A DNA stretch of 64,000 bases from contig CAZXDP010000005.1 in NCBI GenBank assembly GCA_964639255.1, forward strand, positions 22,168-86,167, given 5' to 3'. This DNA is from NZQO01 sp964639255. GTDB lineage: Bacteria > Bacteroidota > Bacteroidia > Flavobacteriales > Flavobacteriaceae. A model generated the notes under the pieces. It had not been told where the DNA came from, did not search any database, and worked only from the letters and a program-made list of their open reading frames with translations. Positions within the stretch are counted from its first letter, which is position 1. Each line of letters opens with the position of its first letter. This document shows positions 17,146-24,838 of the stretch, one piece after another. Made by a program: the position numbers and the translations under genes.

Positions 17146-17952
17146 TTATCTTTTGTTTTTGTAGTCTACCAACATATCGATCAAGGTGATAGACGCATCT
17201 TCCATACTGTTAACGATACTATCGATTTTTGCGATAATGTAGTTGTAGAAAATTTGAAGAATAATGGCCACGATCAAACCGAATACGGTGGTCAAAAGTG
17301 CTACCTTAATACCCCCTGCCACAAGTGATGGGTTCATATCTCCAGCAGCTTCAATTCTATCGAATGCGATAATCATACCAATTACCGTACCCATAAACCC
17401 GAGCATAGGTGCCAAGGCGATAAAAAGAGAGATCCAAGATACGTTTTTCTCCAATTGTCCCATTTGCACCCCGCCATAGGCTACAACGGCCTTTTCGGCA
17501 GCTTCAATGCTCTCGTCGGCACGGTCCAGACCTTGGTAGTAGATAGAGGCAACAGGGCCCTTGGTGTTTCGGCAAACTTCCTTAGCTGCCTCGATACCGC
17601 CACTGTTAAGCGCATCTTCCACGTTCTGGGCCAACTTCTTGGTATTGGTGGTAGATAGGTTTAGATAAATAATTCTCTCAATGGCTATAGCCAAACCTAA
17701 GATTAAACACAGGAGTACGATTCCCATAAAGGTAGGCCCCCCTTCTACGAAACGCTCCTTTAACTCTTGGTGCCATCCCTTAGATTCGCCTTCCGATGCT
17801 ACAGCATCTTCATCTTGAATAATCGTTACGGTGGCTGCCGTTACCAAATTCTGGGCGCTCGCCGGCAGGGATTGGGCTGCTGAGGCATTTGCGTTTACTG
17901 TACCCGCAAAAACCATTGCGGCCATTGCCATAATAGAAAATAATTTTTTCAT
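17146..17952 (-). CDS. exbB: ExbB/TolQ/MotA-family proton channel protein with N-terminal signal sequence
   Basis: 268 residues. An apparent signal peptide (MKKLFSIMAMAAMVFAGTVNA) and a roughly 45-residue extracytoplasmic stretch precede the first channel helix (TFMGIVLLCLILGLAIAIERIIYL). The MotA/TolQ/ExbB core is clear: VSWISLFIALAPMLGFMGTVIGMIIAF, then the last helix VALLTTVFGLIVAIILQIFYNYI. With the two ExbD proteins it should convert proton motive force into work on outer-membrane transporters such as SusC (37498-40434). It is the first gene of a four-gene operon with its own promoter. Confidence 0.9.
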   Translation of the reverse strand: MKKLFSIMAMAAMVFAGTVNANASAAQSLPASAQNLVTAATVTIIQDEDAVASEGESKGWHQELKERFVEGGPTFMGIVLLCLILGLAIAIERIIYLNLSTTNTKKLAQNVEDALNSGGIEAAKEVCRNTKGPVASIYYQGLDRADESIEAAEKAVVAYGGVQMGQLEKNVSWISLFIALAPMLGFMGTVIGMIIAFDRIEAAGDMNPSLVAGGIKVALLTTVFGLIVAIILQIFYNYIIAKIDSIVNSMEDASITLIDMLVDYKNKR

Positions 17953-17987
17953 TGCTATCGACTTAAAGTTTGTTTTAGTTAAAAGTT

Positions 17988-18019
17988 TAAAGATATAAAA
18001 TAAATTAGTTAATCTCCAA
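17988..18019 (-). promoter_or_regulatory. Promoter of the exbB operon
   Basis: Minus strand: TTG (complement of 18017-18019), 21-base spacer, TATCTTTA (17988-17995), then 35 bases to the exbB ATG. Confidence 0.55.
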
Positions 18020-18029
18020 GATTATTTAG

Positions 18030-18117
18030 CAGAGAGGAAGGGATTCGAACCCTCGATACCCGGTTAGGGTATACACACTTTCCAGGCGTGCGCCTTCGAC
18101 CACTCGGCCACCTCTCT
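18030..18117 (-). tRNA. tRNA-Ser (anticodon GGA)
   Basis: 88 bases on the minus strand with a perfect 7-bp acceptor stem (AGAGAGG/CCTCTCT) and discriminator G. The anticodon stem CACGC/GTGTG closes the loop CTGGAAA (anticodon GGA), and the TPSI arm contains GGTTCGAATCC. The long variable arm (TACCC..GGGTA) identifies a class II serine tRNA reading UCC/UCU. No CCA is encoded. Confidence 0.96.
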
Positions 18118-18195
18118 AAAGTTTTGTGACATCCCCAAAAGGATTGCCAAATAACGAAAAAAAAATAAGGTGATAAAATATTTGAAGGGTTAATT

Positions 18196-19233
18196 TTAGA
18201 GCATTTCCCCGCGCAGCGAGGTCTCGAATATGGTTTTGAAGCTGTTAGGCGAAATATTTTGCCCCAGTAAATACATTAATTTAGCAAGCGCAGCTTCGGT
18301 AGTGGCATCCTTCCCGGAAATCACGCCCATTTTTTTAAGGGCCACGCTGGTCTCGTAGAGGCCCATAATGACCCCGCCGCCAGAGCACTGGGTTACGTTT
18401 ACCACCGGCACGCCCTTCTTGATGGTCTGCTTTAAGGCAGAAAGAAACCATGCTTCATTGGTCACGTTGCCGCTTCCATACGTTTCGATGATGAGCCCCT
18501 TCATTTGCGGGTAGTCCAAAATATACTCGACCGTAGTTTGATCAATGCCAGGGAACATTTTTAGCAACACAATGTTTGATACCAACTGCTTGTGCACCTT
18601 TAATTTCTTTCTCCGGTTGGGCCGGTACAGCGCCTCATCGTTTACCACCAAATATACTCCGCTTTCGGCCAAGGGCGGATAGTTTAACGATGCGAATGCC
18701 TCGAAATGCTCGGCATTGATCTTCGTAGTGCGGTTGGCTCGGTACAATTTGTACTCAAAATACAGACATACCTCAGTAATCTTTGGATATCCCTTTTCCC
18801 TAAGGCTCGCTATTTGTATGGAAGTAATAAGGTTTTCCTTGGCATCGGTTCGTAGGTCGCCTATAGGCAGCTGCGAACCGGTAAAGACCACCGGTTTGCC
18901 CAAGTTTTCTAGCATAAAGCTAAGTGCCGAAGCCGTATAAGACATTGTATCACTGCCATGTAGGACCACAAAACCATCAAAAGCATCGTAATGCTCCTCT
19001 ATGAGTGTGGCAATCTGTACCCAGTACTTGGCGTTCATATTACTGCTATCGATGGGAGACTCGAAGCTGGTGGTGGCAATCGTGCAGTCCAGCAATTTCA
19101 GCTCTGGGATATGCTCCAGCAACTCGTCGAAATTAAAGTTTCTAAGTGCTCCCGTATTGAAATCCTTAATCATACCTATGGTTCCGCCGGTATAAATAAG
19201 GAGAATATTGGGCTGTGCGCTGCTCGTACTCAT
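18196..19233 (-). CDS. ansA: Type I L-asparaginase
   Basis: 345-residue cytoplasmic-type asparaginase (L-Asn to L-Asp plus ammonia), with no signal peptide. The first active-site threonine motif is LLIYTGGTIGM (about 11-21). The second is FVVLHGSDTMSYTASALSFM, where the usual GTDT reads GSDT, keeping the catalytic T-D-T-equivalent region as S-D-T. GSQLPIGDLRTDAKENL is also typical of AnsA. It starts five bases after tatD and shares its transcript. The 243-base region downstream of exbB, including tRNA-Ser, lies beyond its 3' end; no strong terminator is seen. Confidence 0.92.
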   Translation of the reverse strand: MSTSSAQPNILLIYTGGTIGMIKDFNTGALRNFNFDELLEHIPELKLLDCTIATTSFESPIDSSNMNAKYWVQIATLIEEHYDAFDGFVVLHGSDTMSYTASALSFMLENLGKPVVFTGSQLPIGDLRTDAKENLITSIQIASLREKGYPKITEVCLYFEYKLYRANRTTKINAEHFEAFASLNYPPLAESGVYLVVNDEALYRPNRRKKLKVHKQLVSNIVLLKMFPGIDQTTVEYILDYPQMKGLIIETYGSGNVTNEAWFLSALKQTIKKGVPVVNVTQCSGGGVIMGLYETSVALKKMGVISGKDATTEAALAKLMYLLGQNISPNSFKTIFETSLRGEML

Positions 19234-19238
19234 TGAGG

Positions 19239-20018
19239 TTATTGTTTCTGCGAATTCAAGGTAAAGATTTCCAAGGCATTTTTGGTGGTTTGCCGTTGGA
19301 TTTCCGCTTCGGAAACGCCATAAATCTGTGCCACTTTTTCACATATTAGGGCAAGGTAGCTGCTCTCGTTACGCTTTCCGCGGAAAGGTGCCGGCGCCAA
19401 ATACGGGGAATCGGTTTCGAGAACGAGGTGTTCAAGCGGAATCTTATGCAAAAATTGATCGATCTTACCGTTTTTAAATGTCACCACACCGCCTATGCCC
19501 AATTTCATTCCAAAGGAAATAGCTTTTTGAGCGTCCTCATACGTTCCGGTGAAACAATGAAAAATTCCGAAAAGTGCGTCGTCCTTTTCGGTCTCTAATA
19601 CTTCGAATATCTCAGCAAAGGCATCGCGACAGTGAATCACGATGGGGAGTCCGTATTGCTTGGCCAACCCAATTTGATGCTTAAACGCTTCCCTTTGCAA
19701 GGGCAGGGTCGAGGTATCCCAATACAAATCGATGCCTATCTCGCCCACGGCGTAAAACGACCTAGATGCCAATTGTTCCTCAACGTGGCGCAACTGATCC
19801 TTATAATCTGACCCTACCGATGTTGGGTGCAGCCCCATCATCAAATGCATTCGCCCAGGATAGTCTTTTTCCAACTGATACATAGCCTGGGTATGCCCTG
19901 CATCGATTGCCGGTATGAAAAATTTCGATACACCTGTATCCAAGGCTTTTTTAACGACTGCTTCTCGATCTTCATCGAAAGCATCACTATATAAATGGGT
20001 ATGGGTATCGATCATCAT
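19239..20018 (-). CDS. tatD: TatD-family metal-dependent hydrolase/DNase
   Basis: About 260 residues from the ATG at 20018; a second ATG follows immediately at 20015, and a TTG at 20036 is less likely because it lies upstream of the -7 box. Amidohydrolase-fold metal ligands are visible: N-terminal IDTHTHLYS, E of AVGEIGIDLYWD, H of PIVIHCRDAF, H of IFHCFTGT and D of LETDSPYLAP. TatD proteins are 3'-5' exonucleases or deoxyribonucleases linked to DNA repair and D-aminoacyl hydrolysis; the substrate here is not proven. First gene of the tatD-ansA pair, divergent from the retropepsin gene. Confidence 0.92.
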   Translation of the reverse strand: MMIDTHTHLYSDAFDEDREAVVKKALDTGVSKFFIPAIDAGHTQAMYQLEKDYPGRMHLMMGLHPTSVGSDYKDQLRHVEEQLASRSFYAVGEIGIDLYWDTSTLPLQREAFKHQIGLAKQYGLPIVIHCRDAFAEIFEVLETEKDDALFGIFHCFTGTYEDAQKAISFGMKLGIGGVVTFKNGKIDQFLHKIPLEHLVLETDSPYLAPAPFRGKRNESSYLALICEKVAQIYGVSEAEIQRQTTKNALEIFTLNSQKQ

Positions 20019-20023
20019 GGGCA

Positions 20024-20053
20024 CAAAGCTAACCAATTTGTTAGCTATCTTTA
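20024..20053. promoter_or_regulatory. Overlapping divergent promoters: tatD-ansA (-) and retropepsin gene (+)
   Basis: Minus strand: TAGCTTTG at 20024-20031, only five bases before the tatD ATG. Plus strand: TATCTTTA at 20046-20053, 12 bases before the ATG at 20066. With their -33 regions crossing, the two promoters probably compete for polymerase. Confidence 0.5.
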
Positions 20054-20065
20054 CACAAAAAACCG

Positions 20066-20500
20066 ATGCAGCTACGAAAATTCCTTGAAGAGAAAGGCTT
20101 TACCCGAGTGCCCCTAAAAAAACTGAACACTGGACATTATAAAATTCAAGGGGCGATTAACCAAGTGGGGGGAAGTTTTATCCTCGACACGGGCGCTTCT
20201 ACTAGTTGTGTGGATTTTCACGGAAGCGACAGGTTTTTATTGCGCAGTGAAGCCAGCGATATTAAGGCGGCGGGCGCCGGCGCTATTAACATGGCCACTC
20301 GAATTGCACGAAGAAATACTTTTGGTATTGGTTCTTGGAAAACCGCCAATATGGATTTTGTCCTATTCGACCTTTCGCATGTGAACGAGGCGCTCAAGCA
20401 AGGTGAGGAAACGAGGGTCGACGGAATTATTGGTGCCGATTTTCTAAAGAAATTTCGGTCGGTTATCGATTATGGAAGAAATGCCCTCTATATTAAATAA
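20066..20500 (+). CDS. Retropepsin-like aspartic protease
   Basis: 144 residues with no signal peptide or TM segment, so cytoplasmic. The single catalytic motif FILDTGASTSCVDF places the active Asp at about residue 41. The flap region and the second hydrophobic-hydrophobic-G motif IDGIIGADFL (about 118-127) are present. One-domain clan AA proteases act as homodimers; the bacterial members have few known substrates. It is monocistronic with its own promoter and is not obviously linked to the following sensor-kinase pair. Confidence 0.85.
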   Translation: MQLRKFLEEKGFTRVPLKKLNTGHYKIQGAINQVGGSFILDTGASTSCVDFHGSDRFLLRSEASDIKAAGAGAINMATRIARRNTFGIGSWKTANMDFVLFDLSHVNEALKQGEETRVDGIIGADFLKKFRSVIDYGRNALYIK

Positions 20501-20564
20501 TATAGCATTGGTACTTTTTTTTTAGTAATTTTAAACCGTATCTCCAATAACAGCCTAACTAACT

Positions 20565-22583
20565 TTGAAAAAGTGGATTGCAGTTTCATCGGCTTTGTTG
20601 TGGTGCCTTGCAACGGCGCTAGCCCAAGATATTTCATATTACCAACAACAGGCCCAGTTAGCAAAACGCCCCGCGGAACGTTTAACGGCTTTAGATTCTG
20701 TTACTTCGAAGGCCAGGGGCTTGAATGACAGCATCCTAATTGACTATTCCATACAATATATAGAGCTTGCGAAGGAGCTCGACAGTATTTCATTGGCGGC
20801 CAAGAAAACCATAAGTCGCGATTTTAGCAATTTATTGCGCCAACAAGACCCCATAAAATTGATTCGTATTATCGACGGTGTCTTGGCACATAAGTACAAA
20901 TTGGACAATTCGTACCTGGTAGGCAACCTTTACATCAAACGAGGGCGGGCCCAAGCCAACCTCGACCTAAAATCGGCCATAGAGGATTATAACCTCGCCA
21001 TCGAAAATTTTTCAGAAAAGGACTCGCTTTATGTGGCCGATGCCTACTTGTTTAGCGGACAAGCATATAGCAAGATGGGGAAATTTGTTTCGGCAGGCGA
21101 AAACCTCGAAAAAGCATACCAATATTTTGAGGCGCTCAAGGATTACGAATACATGCTTCACGCCAAGCAGGGCATTACTACCATGTTCAGCCAAAATGGA
21201 TTCTATGAAAAAGCGAAAGACGAACGAGAAGCACTCATCCAAAAACTTATAGATCTCGATCTACAGGAATATTTACCCATTGCCTATTATAACCAGGCTT
21301 TAGATTATAGCCATACCGGCAATAAAGAACTGGAATTCGATTATTTAATGAAAGCTCGAATGGCTTTGGAAGATGCTGGTCCAGAAGCGAAAAATTACGC
21401 AATGCGCATTAACGTGCACGCACAACTCGCCAATTTCTACATTGAGGAAAATCAGCTGGAGAAGGCTAGGGAACATATCGTGCTTATCGACGGATGGGTT
21501 GCAAATGTTTCGGAAAATAAATTGGCGCGATCTGCCTATGCCGGCGCCAAGGCCAAATACCACCACGCCATACGCGAAGAGGAAAAGGCGTTGCTATTTG
21601 CACAGGAAAAATTGGAAAGTGCGCAATTGATAGGTTACGAAGACGACATCTTGAACTCGCACCTGCTTCTTTCCGAAATTTATTACAATACTGGTAATTA
21701 CAGGGCCAGCTTAGACCACAACAACGCCTACCTTCGTATAAAAGATTCCATCTATACCCGAAGTAATGCGAATTCGCTAGCCTATTATCAAACCCTCTAC
21801 GAAACCCAGAAAAAAGAAAAGGAGCTGTTTGAGAAAAACACCAACATACAACTGCTCGAAAAAGACAATGAGACCTTCAAGAAAATGGTCTTTTTTGGTG
21901 GCCTAGCAATCATGCTGGCCTTCGGTCTAATCATCTTGTATCGCAACCAACGCCACCTGCGCACCAACAAAGTGCTTCAGGAAAAATTCAGCCAAAAACT
22001 GCTGGTCTCTCAGGAAGAGGAGCGTAAGCGCATCTCAAAGGATCTTCACGACGGGCTGGGCCAGCACTTGCTGCTCATCAAGAACAAACTGATGTCTACC
22101 GGCGATGAGGAAACTAAGAAAATGGTAGATCAAACCATTGATGAGGTACGCACCATTTCACGGGACCTCCACCCGTTCCAGCTTCAGGAAATGGGTATTA
22201 CCAAGGCTATCGAGCATACCCTTACACAAATAGACGAGAATACCACCCTCTTTATCTCTTCCGATATTGAGAATATAGACAACCTCTTCCCGCCAGAGAA
22301 GGAGGTAAATATTTACCGTATTGTGCAAGAAAGCCTGAACAATGTGCTTAAGCACGCCAATGCCGAGGCGAGCAAAGTTTCCGTAAAGCGGCTTACCAAT
22401 ACCATCCTCATTTCCATACAAGATAATGGTATCGGGTTCGATTTTTCTGAAAAATACCAAGATGCAAAATCGCTCGGACTCAAAACCATCTTGGAGCGAA
22501 CCAAATTCTTGAACGGGCAAATGAAAGTGCAGTCGAAAAAAAACAACGGCACCACGTTGGTGTTTCAATTTCCAATAGGATAG
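20565..22583 (+). CDS. TPR sensor histidine kinase (HisKA_3 type)
   Basis: 672 residues from a TTG start that gives a clean signal peptide (MKKWIAVSSALLWCLATALA). About 30-400 is a helical repeat region with TPR-like units in the periplasm. A coiled coil leads to one TM helix (about 443-463, MVFFGGLAIMLAFGLIILY). The dimerisation/phosphoacceptor helix is NarL-type: EEERKRISKDLHDGLGQHLL with His at residue 495. A HATPase_c domain ends the protein (N-box VQESLNNVLKHANA, G1 box DNGIGFD). It is two bases upstream of the response regulator gene and forms a two-component system with it. The ligand is unknown. Confidence 0.92.
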   Translation: MKKWIAVSSALLWCLATALAQDISYYQQQAQLAKRPAERLTALDSVTSKARGLNDSILIDYSIQYIELAKELDSISLAAKKTISRDFSNLLRQQDPIKLIRIIDGVLAHKYKLDNSYLVGNLYIKRGRAQANLDLKSAIEDYNLAIENFSEKDSLYVADAYLFSGQAYSKMGKFVSAGENLEKAYQYFEALKDYEYMLHAKQGITTMFSQNGFYEKAKDEREALIQKLIDLDLQEYLPIAYYNQALDYSHTGNKELEFDYLMKARMALEDAGPEAKNYAMRINVHAQLANFYIEENQLEKAREHIVLIDGWVANVSENKLARSAYAGAKAKYHHAIREEEKALLFAQEKLESAQLIGYEDDILNSHLLLSEIYYNTGNYRASLDHNNAYLRIKDSIYTRSNANSLAYYQTLYETQKKEKELFEKNTNIQLLEKDNETFKKMVFFGGLAIMLAFGLIILYRNQRHLRTNKVLQEKFSQKLLVSQEEERKRISKDLHDGLGQHLLLIKNKLMSTGDEETKKMVDQTIDEVRTISRDLHPFQLQEMGITKAIEHTLTQIDENTTLFISSDIENIDNLFPPEKEVNIYRIVQESLNNVLKHANAEASKVSVKRLTNTILISIQDNGIGFDFSEKYQDAKSLGLKTILERTKFLNGQMKVQSKKNNGTTLVFQFPIG

Positions 22584-22585
22584 CT

Positions 22586-23221
22586 ATGAAAAACCAATCG
22601 ATTATAACGGCCGATGACCATCCGCTCCTATTGAAAGGTTTAAACGATTTTCTTTTAGAGAAGAACTATAATATTGTTGGTAGTGGCAATAACGGCCGCG
22701 AGGCCTACAATCTTATTGCGAAGCACGATCCAGACATTGCCATATTGGACATACAGATGCCGTACCTCTCTGGACTCGAAATTGCCAAAAAGTGCCGTAC
22801 CAACAACCTTACCACCAAGATTGTACTCATTACCCTACATAAGGAAAAGGAACTCTACGAAAAGGCGCAAGAACTGAATATCTTTGGTTATGTACTCAAG
22901 GAGTTTGCCCTGGAGGAAATAGAAAATTGCATCAATACCGTAACTGCGGGCAAGGCGTATTTTTCTCCAAAAATAAAGGAATTGTTGGCGAAAGACACGA
23001 TCGAAGATGAGTCTCTAGATATCCTGACACCTTCAGAAAAGAAAATTCTAAAGCTCATCGCAAACGATAAAACTAATAAGGAGATTGCCTCCTTACTGTT
23101 TATTTCCTACCGCACCGTAGAAAAACACCGAAGCAATATTATAAATAAACTGCAACTAGAACCTAAGACCAACAGTTTGCTTATCTGGGCCAAGGAACAT
23201 CACGATAAACTTCTGCAATAG
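22586..23221 (+). CDS. LuxR/NarL-type response regulator
   Basis: 211 residues. The receiver domain (about 5-120) has the acidic pair DD at 10-11, the phosphoacceptor Asp at 55 (AILDIQMPYLSG) and the conserved Lys in VLKEFA. The C-terminal HTH (about 145-205) reads LTPSEKKILKLIANDKTNKEIASLLF and then SYRTVEKHRSNI, the LuxR DNA-binding signature. It is encoded immediately after the TPR histidine kinase, its obvious partner. Target genes cannot be told from the sequence. Confidence 0.95.
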   Translation: MKNQSIITADDHPLLLKGLNDFLLEKNYNIVGSGNNGREAYNLIAKHDPDIAILDIQMPYLSGLEIAKKCRTNNLTTKIVLITLHKEKELYEKAQELNIFGYVLKEFALEEIENCINTVTAGKAYFSPKIKELLAKDTIEDESLDILTPSEKKILKLIANDKTNKEIASLLFISYRTVEKHRSNIINKLQLEPKTNSLLIWAKEHHDKLLQ

Positions 23222-23287
23222 CGGTTTTTTTAAATTTACGTGTTTCCACGTATTTTAATCTACCACATATTTCCCAATATTTACATT

Positions 23288-23422
23288 ATGAAAGACAGTA
23301 TGTTGTTCAAGGAAGAAAATAACAAGAATGAAAGACTTAAAAAATGGTTTTTCGTCGTTATAGCCATCTTTGTAATTGCGATAGTCATTCTAAATATTGT
23401 TAATTATTTCGTATCGTTCTAA
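23288..23422 (+). CDS. 44-residue single-TM protein
   Basis: ATG at 23288 opens MKDSMLFKEENNKNERLKK, a charged cytoplasmic start, followed by one strong TM helix (WFFVVIAIFVIAIVILNIV) and a short tail NYFVSF. The N-in arrangement obeys the positive-inside rule. An in-frame extension to 23240 is possible but reads through A+T-rich leader sequence. It lies 66 bases after the response regulator and just before a strong terminator, so it could be the last gene of that operon. The function is unknown. Confidence 0.5.
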   Translation: MKDSMLFKEENNKNERLKKWFFVVIAIFVIAIVILNIVNYFVSF

Positions 23423-23454
23423 AGGGTTAAATTTTTCAACTAACTAATCCAAAG

Positions 23455-23487
23455 AAAAAAACCCGGTTCAAATGAACCGGGTTTTTT
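23455..23487. terminator. Bidirectional terminator between the two-component operon and odhB
   Basis: AACCCGGTTCA and TGAACCGGGTT form a long stem with a tiny loop, flanked by an A-run on the left and a T-run on the right. It serves the plus-strand kinase operon and the minus-strand odhAB operon. Confidence 0.92.
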
Positions 23488-23509
23488 AATTAACACTCGC
23501 ACTTATAGG

Positions 23510-24811
23510 TTAGAGCTCCAACGCTCTTTTAATGTCATTGTCCATTAACAACTCTTCGGGACTTTCCAATGCTTCCTTAACAGCCACCAAGAAACCAACC
23601 GATTCGCGGCCATCGATAATACGGTGATCATACGACAAGGCTACATACATAATGGGTGCAATCGCAATCGCCCCATCTTTGGCAATGGGCCGCTCTACGA
23701 TATTGTGCATTCCCAAAATACCCGATTGTGGCGGATTGATAATGGGCGTGGAAAGCATGCTTCCAAACACACCTCCATTGGTAATGGTAAAAGTACCTCC
23801 GGTCATTTCATCAACCGTGATATCACCTTCACGGGCACGCGTGGCCAATCTTTTTACCTCATCTTCCACCCCACGGAACGATAAATTTTCGGCATTGCGA
23901 ATTACGGGTACCATCAATCCTTTAGGGCCAGAAACCGCGATAGAAATATCTTTGTAATCATAGGTGATTTTATAATCGCCATCGATCATAGAATTAACAT
24001 CGGGGTACAAATCAAGGGCCCTAACCACTGCCAAGGTAAAAAAGGACATAAAGCCGAGACCTACCCCATGCTTTTCCTTGAAGGTTTCCTTGTATTGATT
24101 CCTAATCTCAAAAATAGCGCTCATATCTACCTCATTGAAGGTAGTGAGCATAGCGGTTTCATTTTTTGCCGATACCAATCGCTCTGCCACTTTACGGCGC
24201 AGCATAGATAATTTCTTCCGCTCTGAACCTCGTGAGCCCTTACCGGGCGTTCCCATAGAGGGTTTGGCCTGCACGGCATCCTCCTTTGTAATTCTACCGT
24301 CTCGACCACTGCCCTTCACATCTTTGGCATCCATCCCTTTTTCATCAAGAATTTTCTTTGCAGCCGGGGAGGGGGTCCCGGTAGCGTAGGTCTTTTCTTC
24401 CTTGCTAGCGGCATCCTGCTTGGCGGTTTCTTTCTTAGCTTCGGCTTTCTTGTTGTTTTGCTTGGCTTCAGCCGCTTGCTTGTCTATGTCCGGACCCGCA
24501 TTATCCCTACCCGTTTCGTCTCCGGCATCGGCGTAGGAGGCAGTTTCCTTCGTGTCGCTTCCGCCAGGTTTCTCGGCATCGGTATCGATAAGGCACACCA
24601 CCTCGCCAACACCCACTACATCTCCTTCTTCGGCTTTAAGAGTAATAATTCCGCTCTCTTCTGCCGGAAGTTCCAAGGTCGCCTTGTCACTATCCACCTC
24701 GGCAATGGCCTGGTCTTTTTCTACCCAGTCGCCGTCTTCTACGAGCCACTGTGCAATTTCTACTTCGGTTATGGACTCTCCCGGTGAAGGGACTTTCATT
24801 TCTAATGCCAT
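23510..24811 (-). CDS. odhB: 2-oxoglutarate dehydrogenase E2, dihydrolipoyl succinyltransferase
   Basis: 433 residues. One N-terminal lipoyl domain with the lipoylated lysine at 43 (EVDSDKATLEL) is followed by an Ala/Lys/Glu-rich flexible linker (about 85-140). A peripheral subunit-binding domain follows (SPAAKKILDEKGMDAKDVKGSG). The C-terminal acyltransferase core has the active-site motif YDHRIIDG (His 396, Asp 400). It transfers the succinyl group to CoA in the TCA cycle. It lies 27 bases after odhA on the same strand. No E3 (lpd) gene is present in the window. Confidence 0.96.
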   Translation of the reverse strand: MALEMKVPSPGESITEVEIAQWLVEDGDWVEKDQAIAEVDSDKATLELPAEESGIITLKAEEGDVVGVGEVVCLIDTDAEKPGGSDTKETASYADAGDETGRDNAGPDIDKQAAEAKQNNKKAEAKKETAKQDAASKEEKTYATGTPSPAAKKILDEKGMDAKDVKGSGRDGRITKEDAVQAKPSMGTPGKGSRGSERKKLSMLRRKVAERLVSAKNETAMLTTFNEVDMSAIFEIRNQYKETFKEKHGVGLGFMSFFTLAVVRALDLYPDVNSMIDGDYKITYDYKDISIAVSGPKGLMVPVIRNAENLSFRGVEDEVKRLATRAREGDITVDEMTGGTFTITNGGVFGSMLSTPIINPPQSGILGMHNIVERPIAKDGAIAIAPIMYVALSYDHRIIDGRESVGFLVAVKEALESPEELLMDNDIKRALEL

Positions 24812-24838
24812 AGTATCTATATTATCCTTAAAGGAGTA

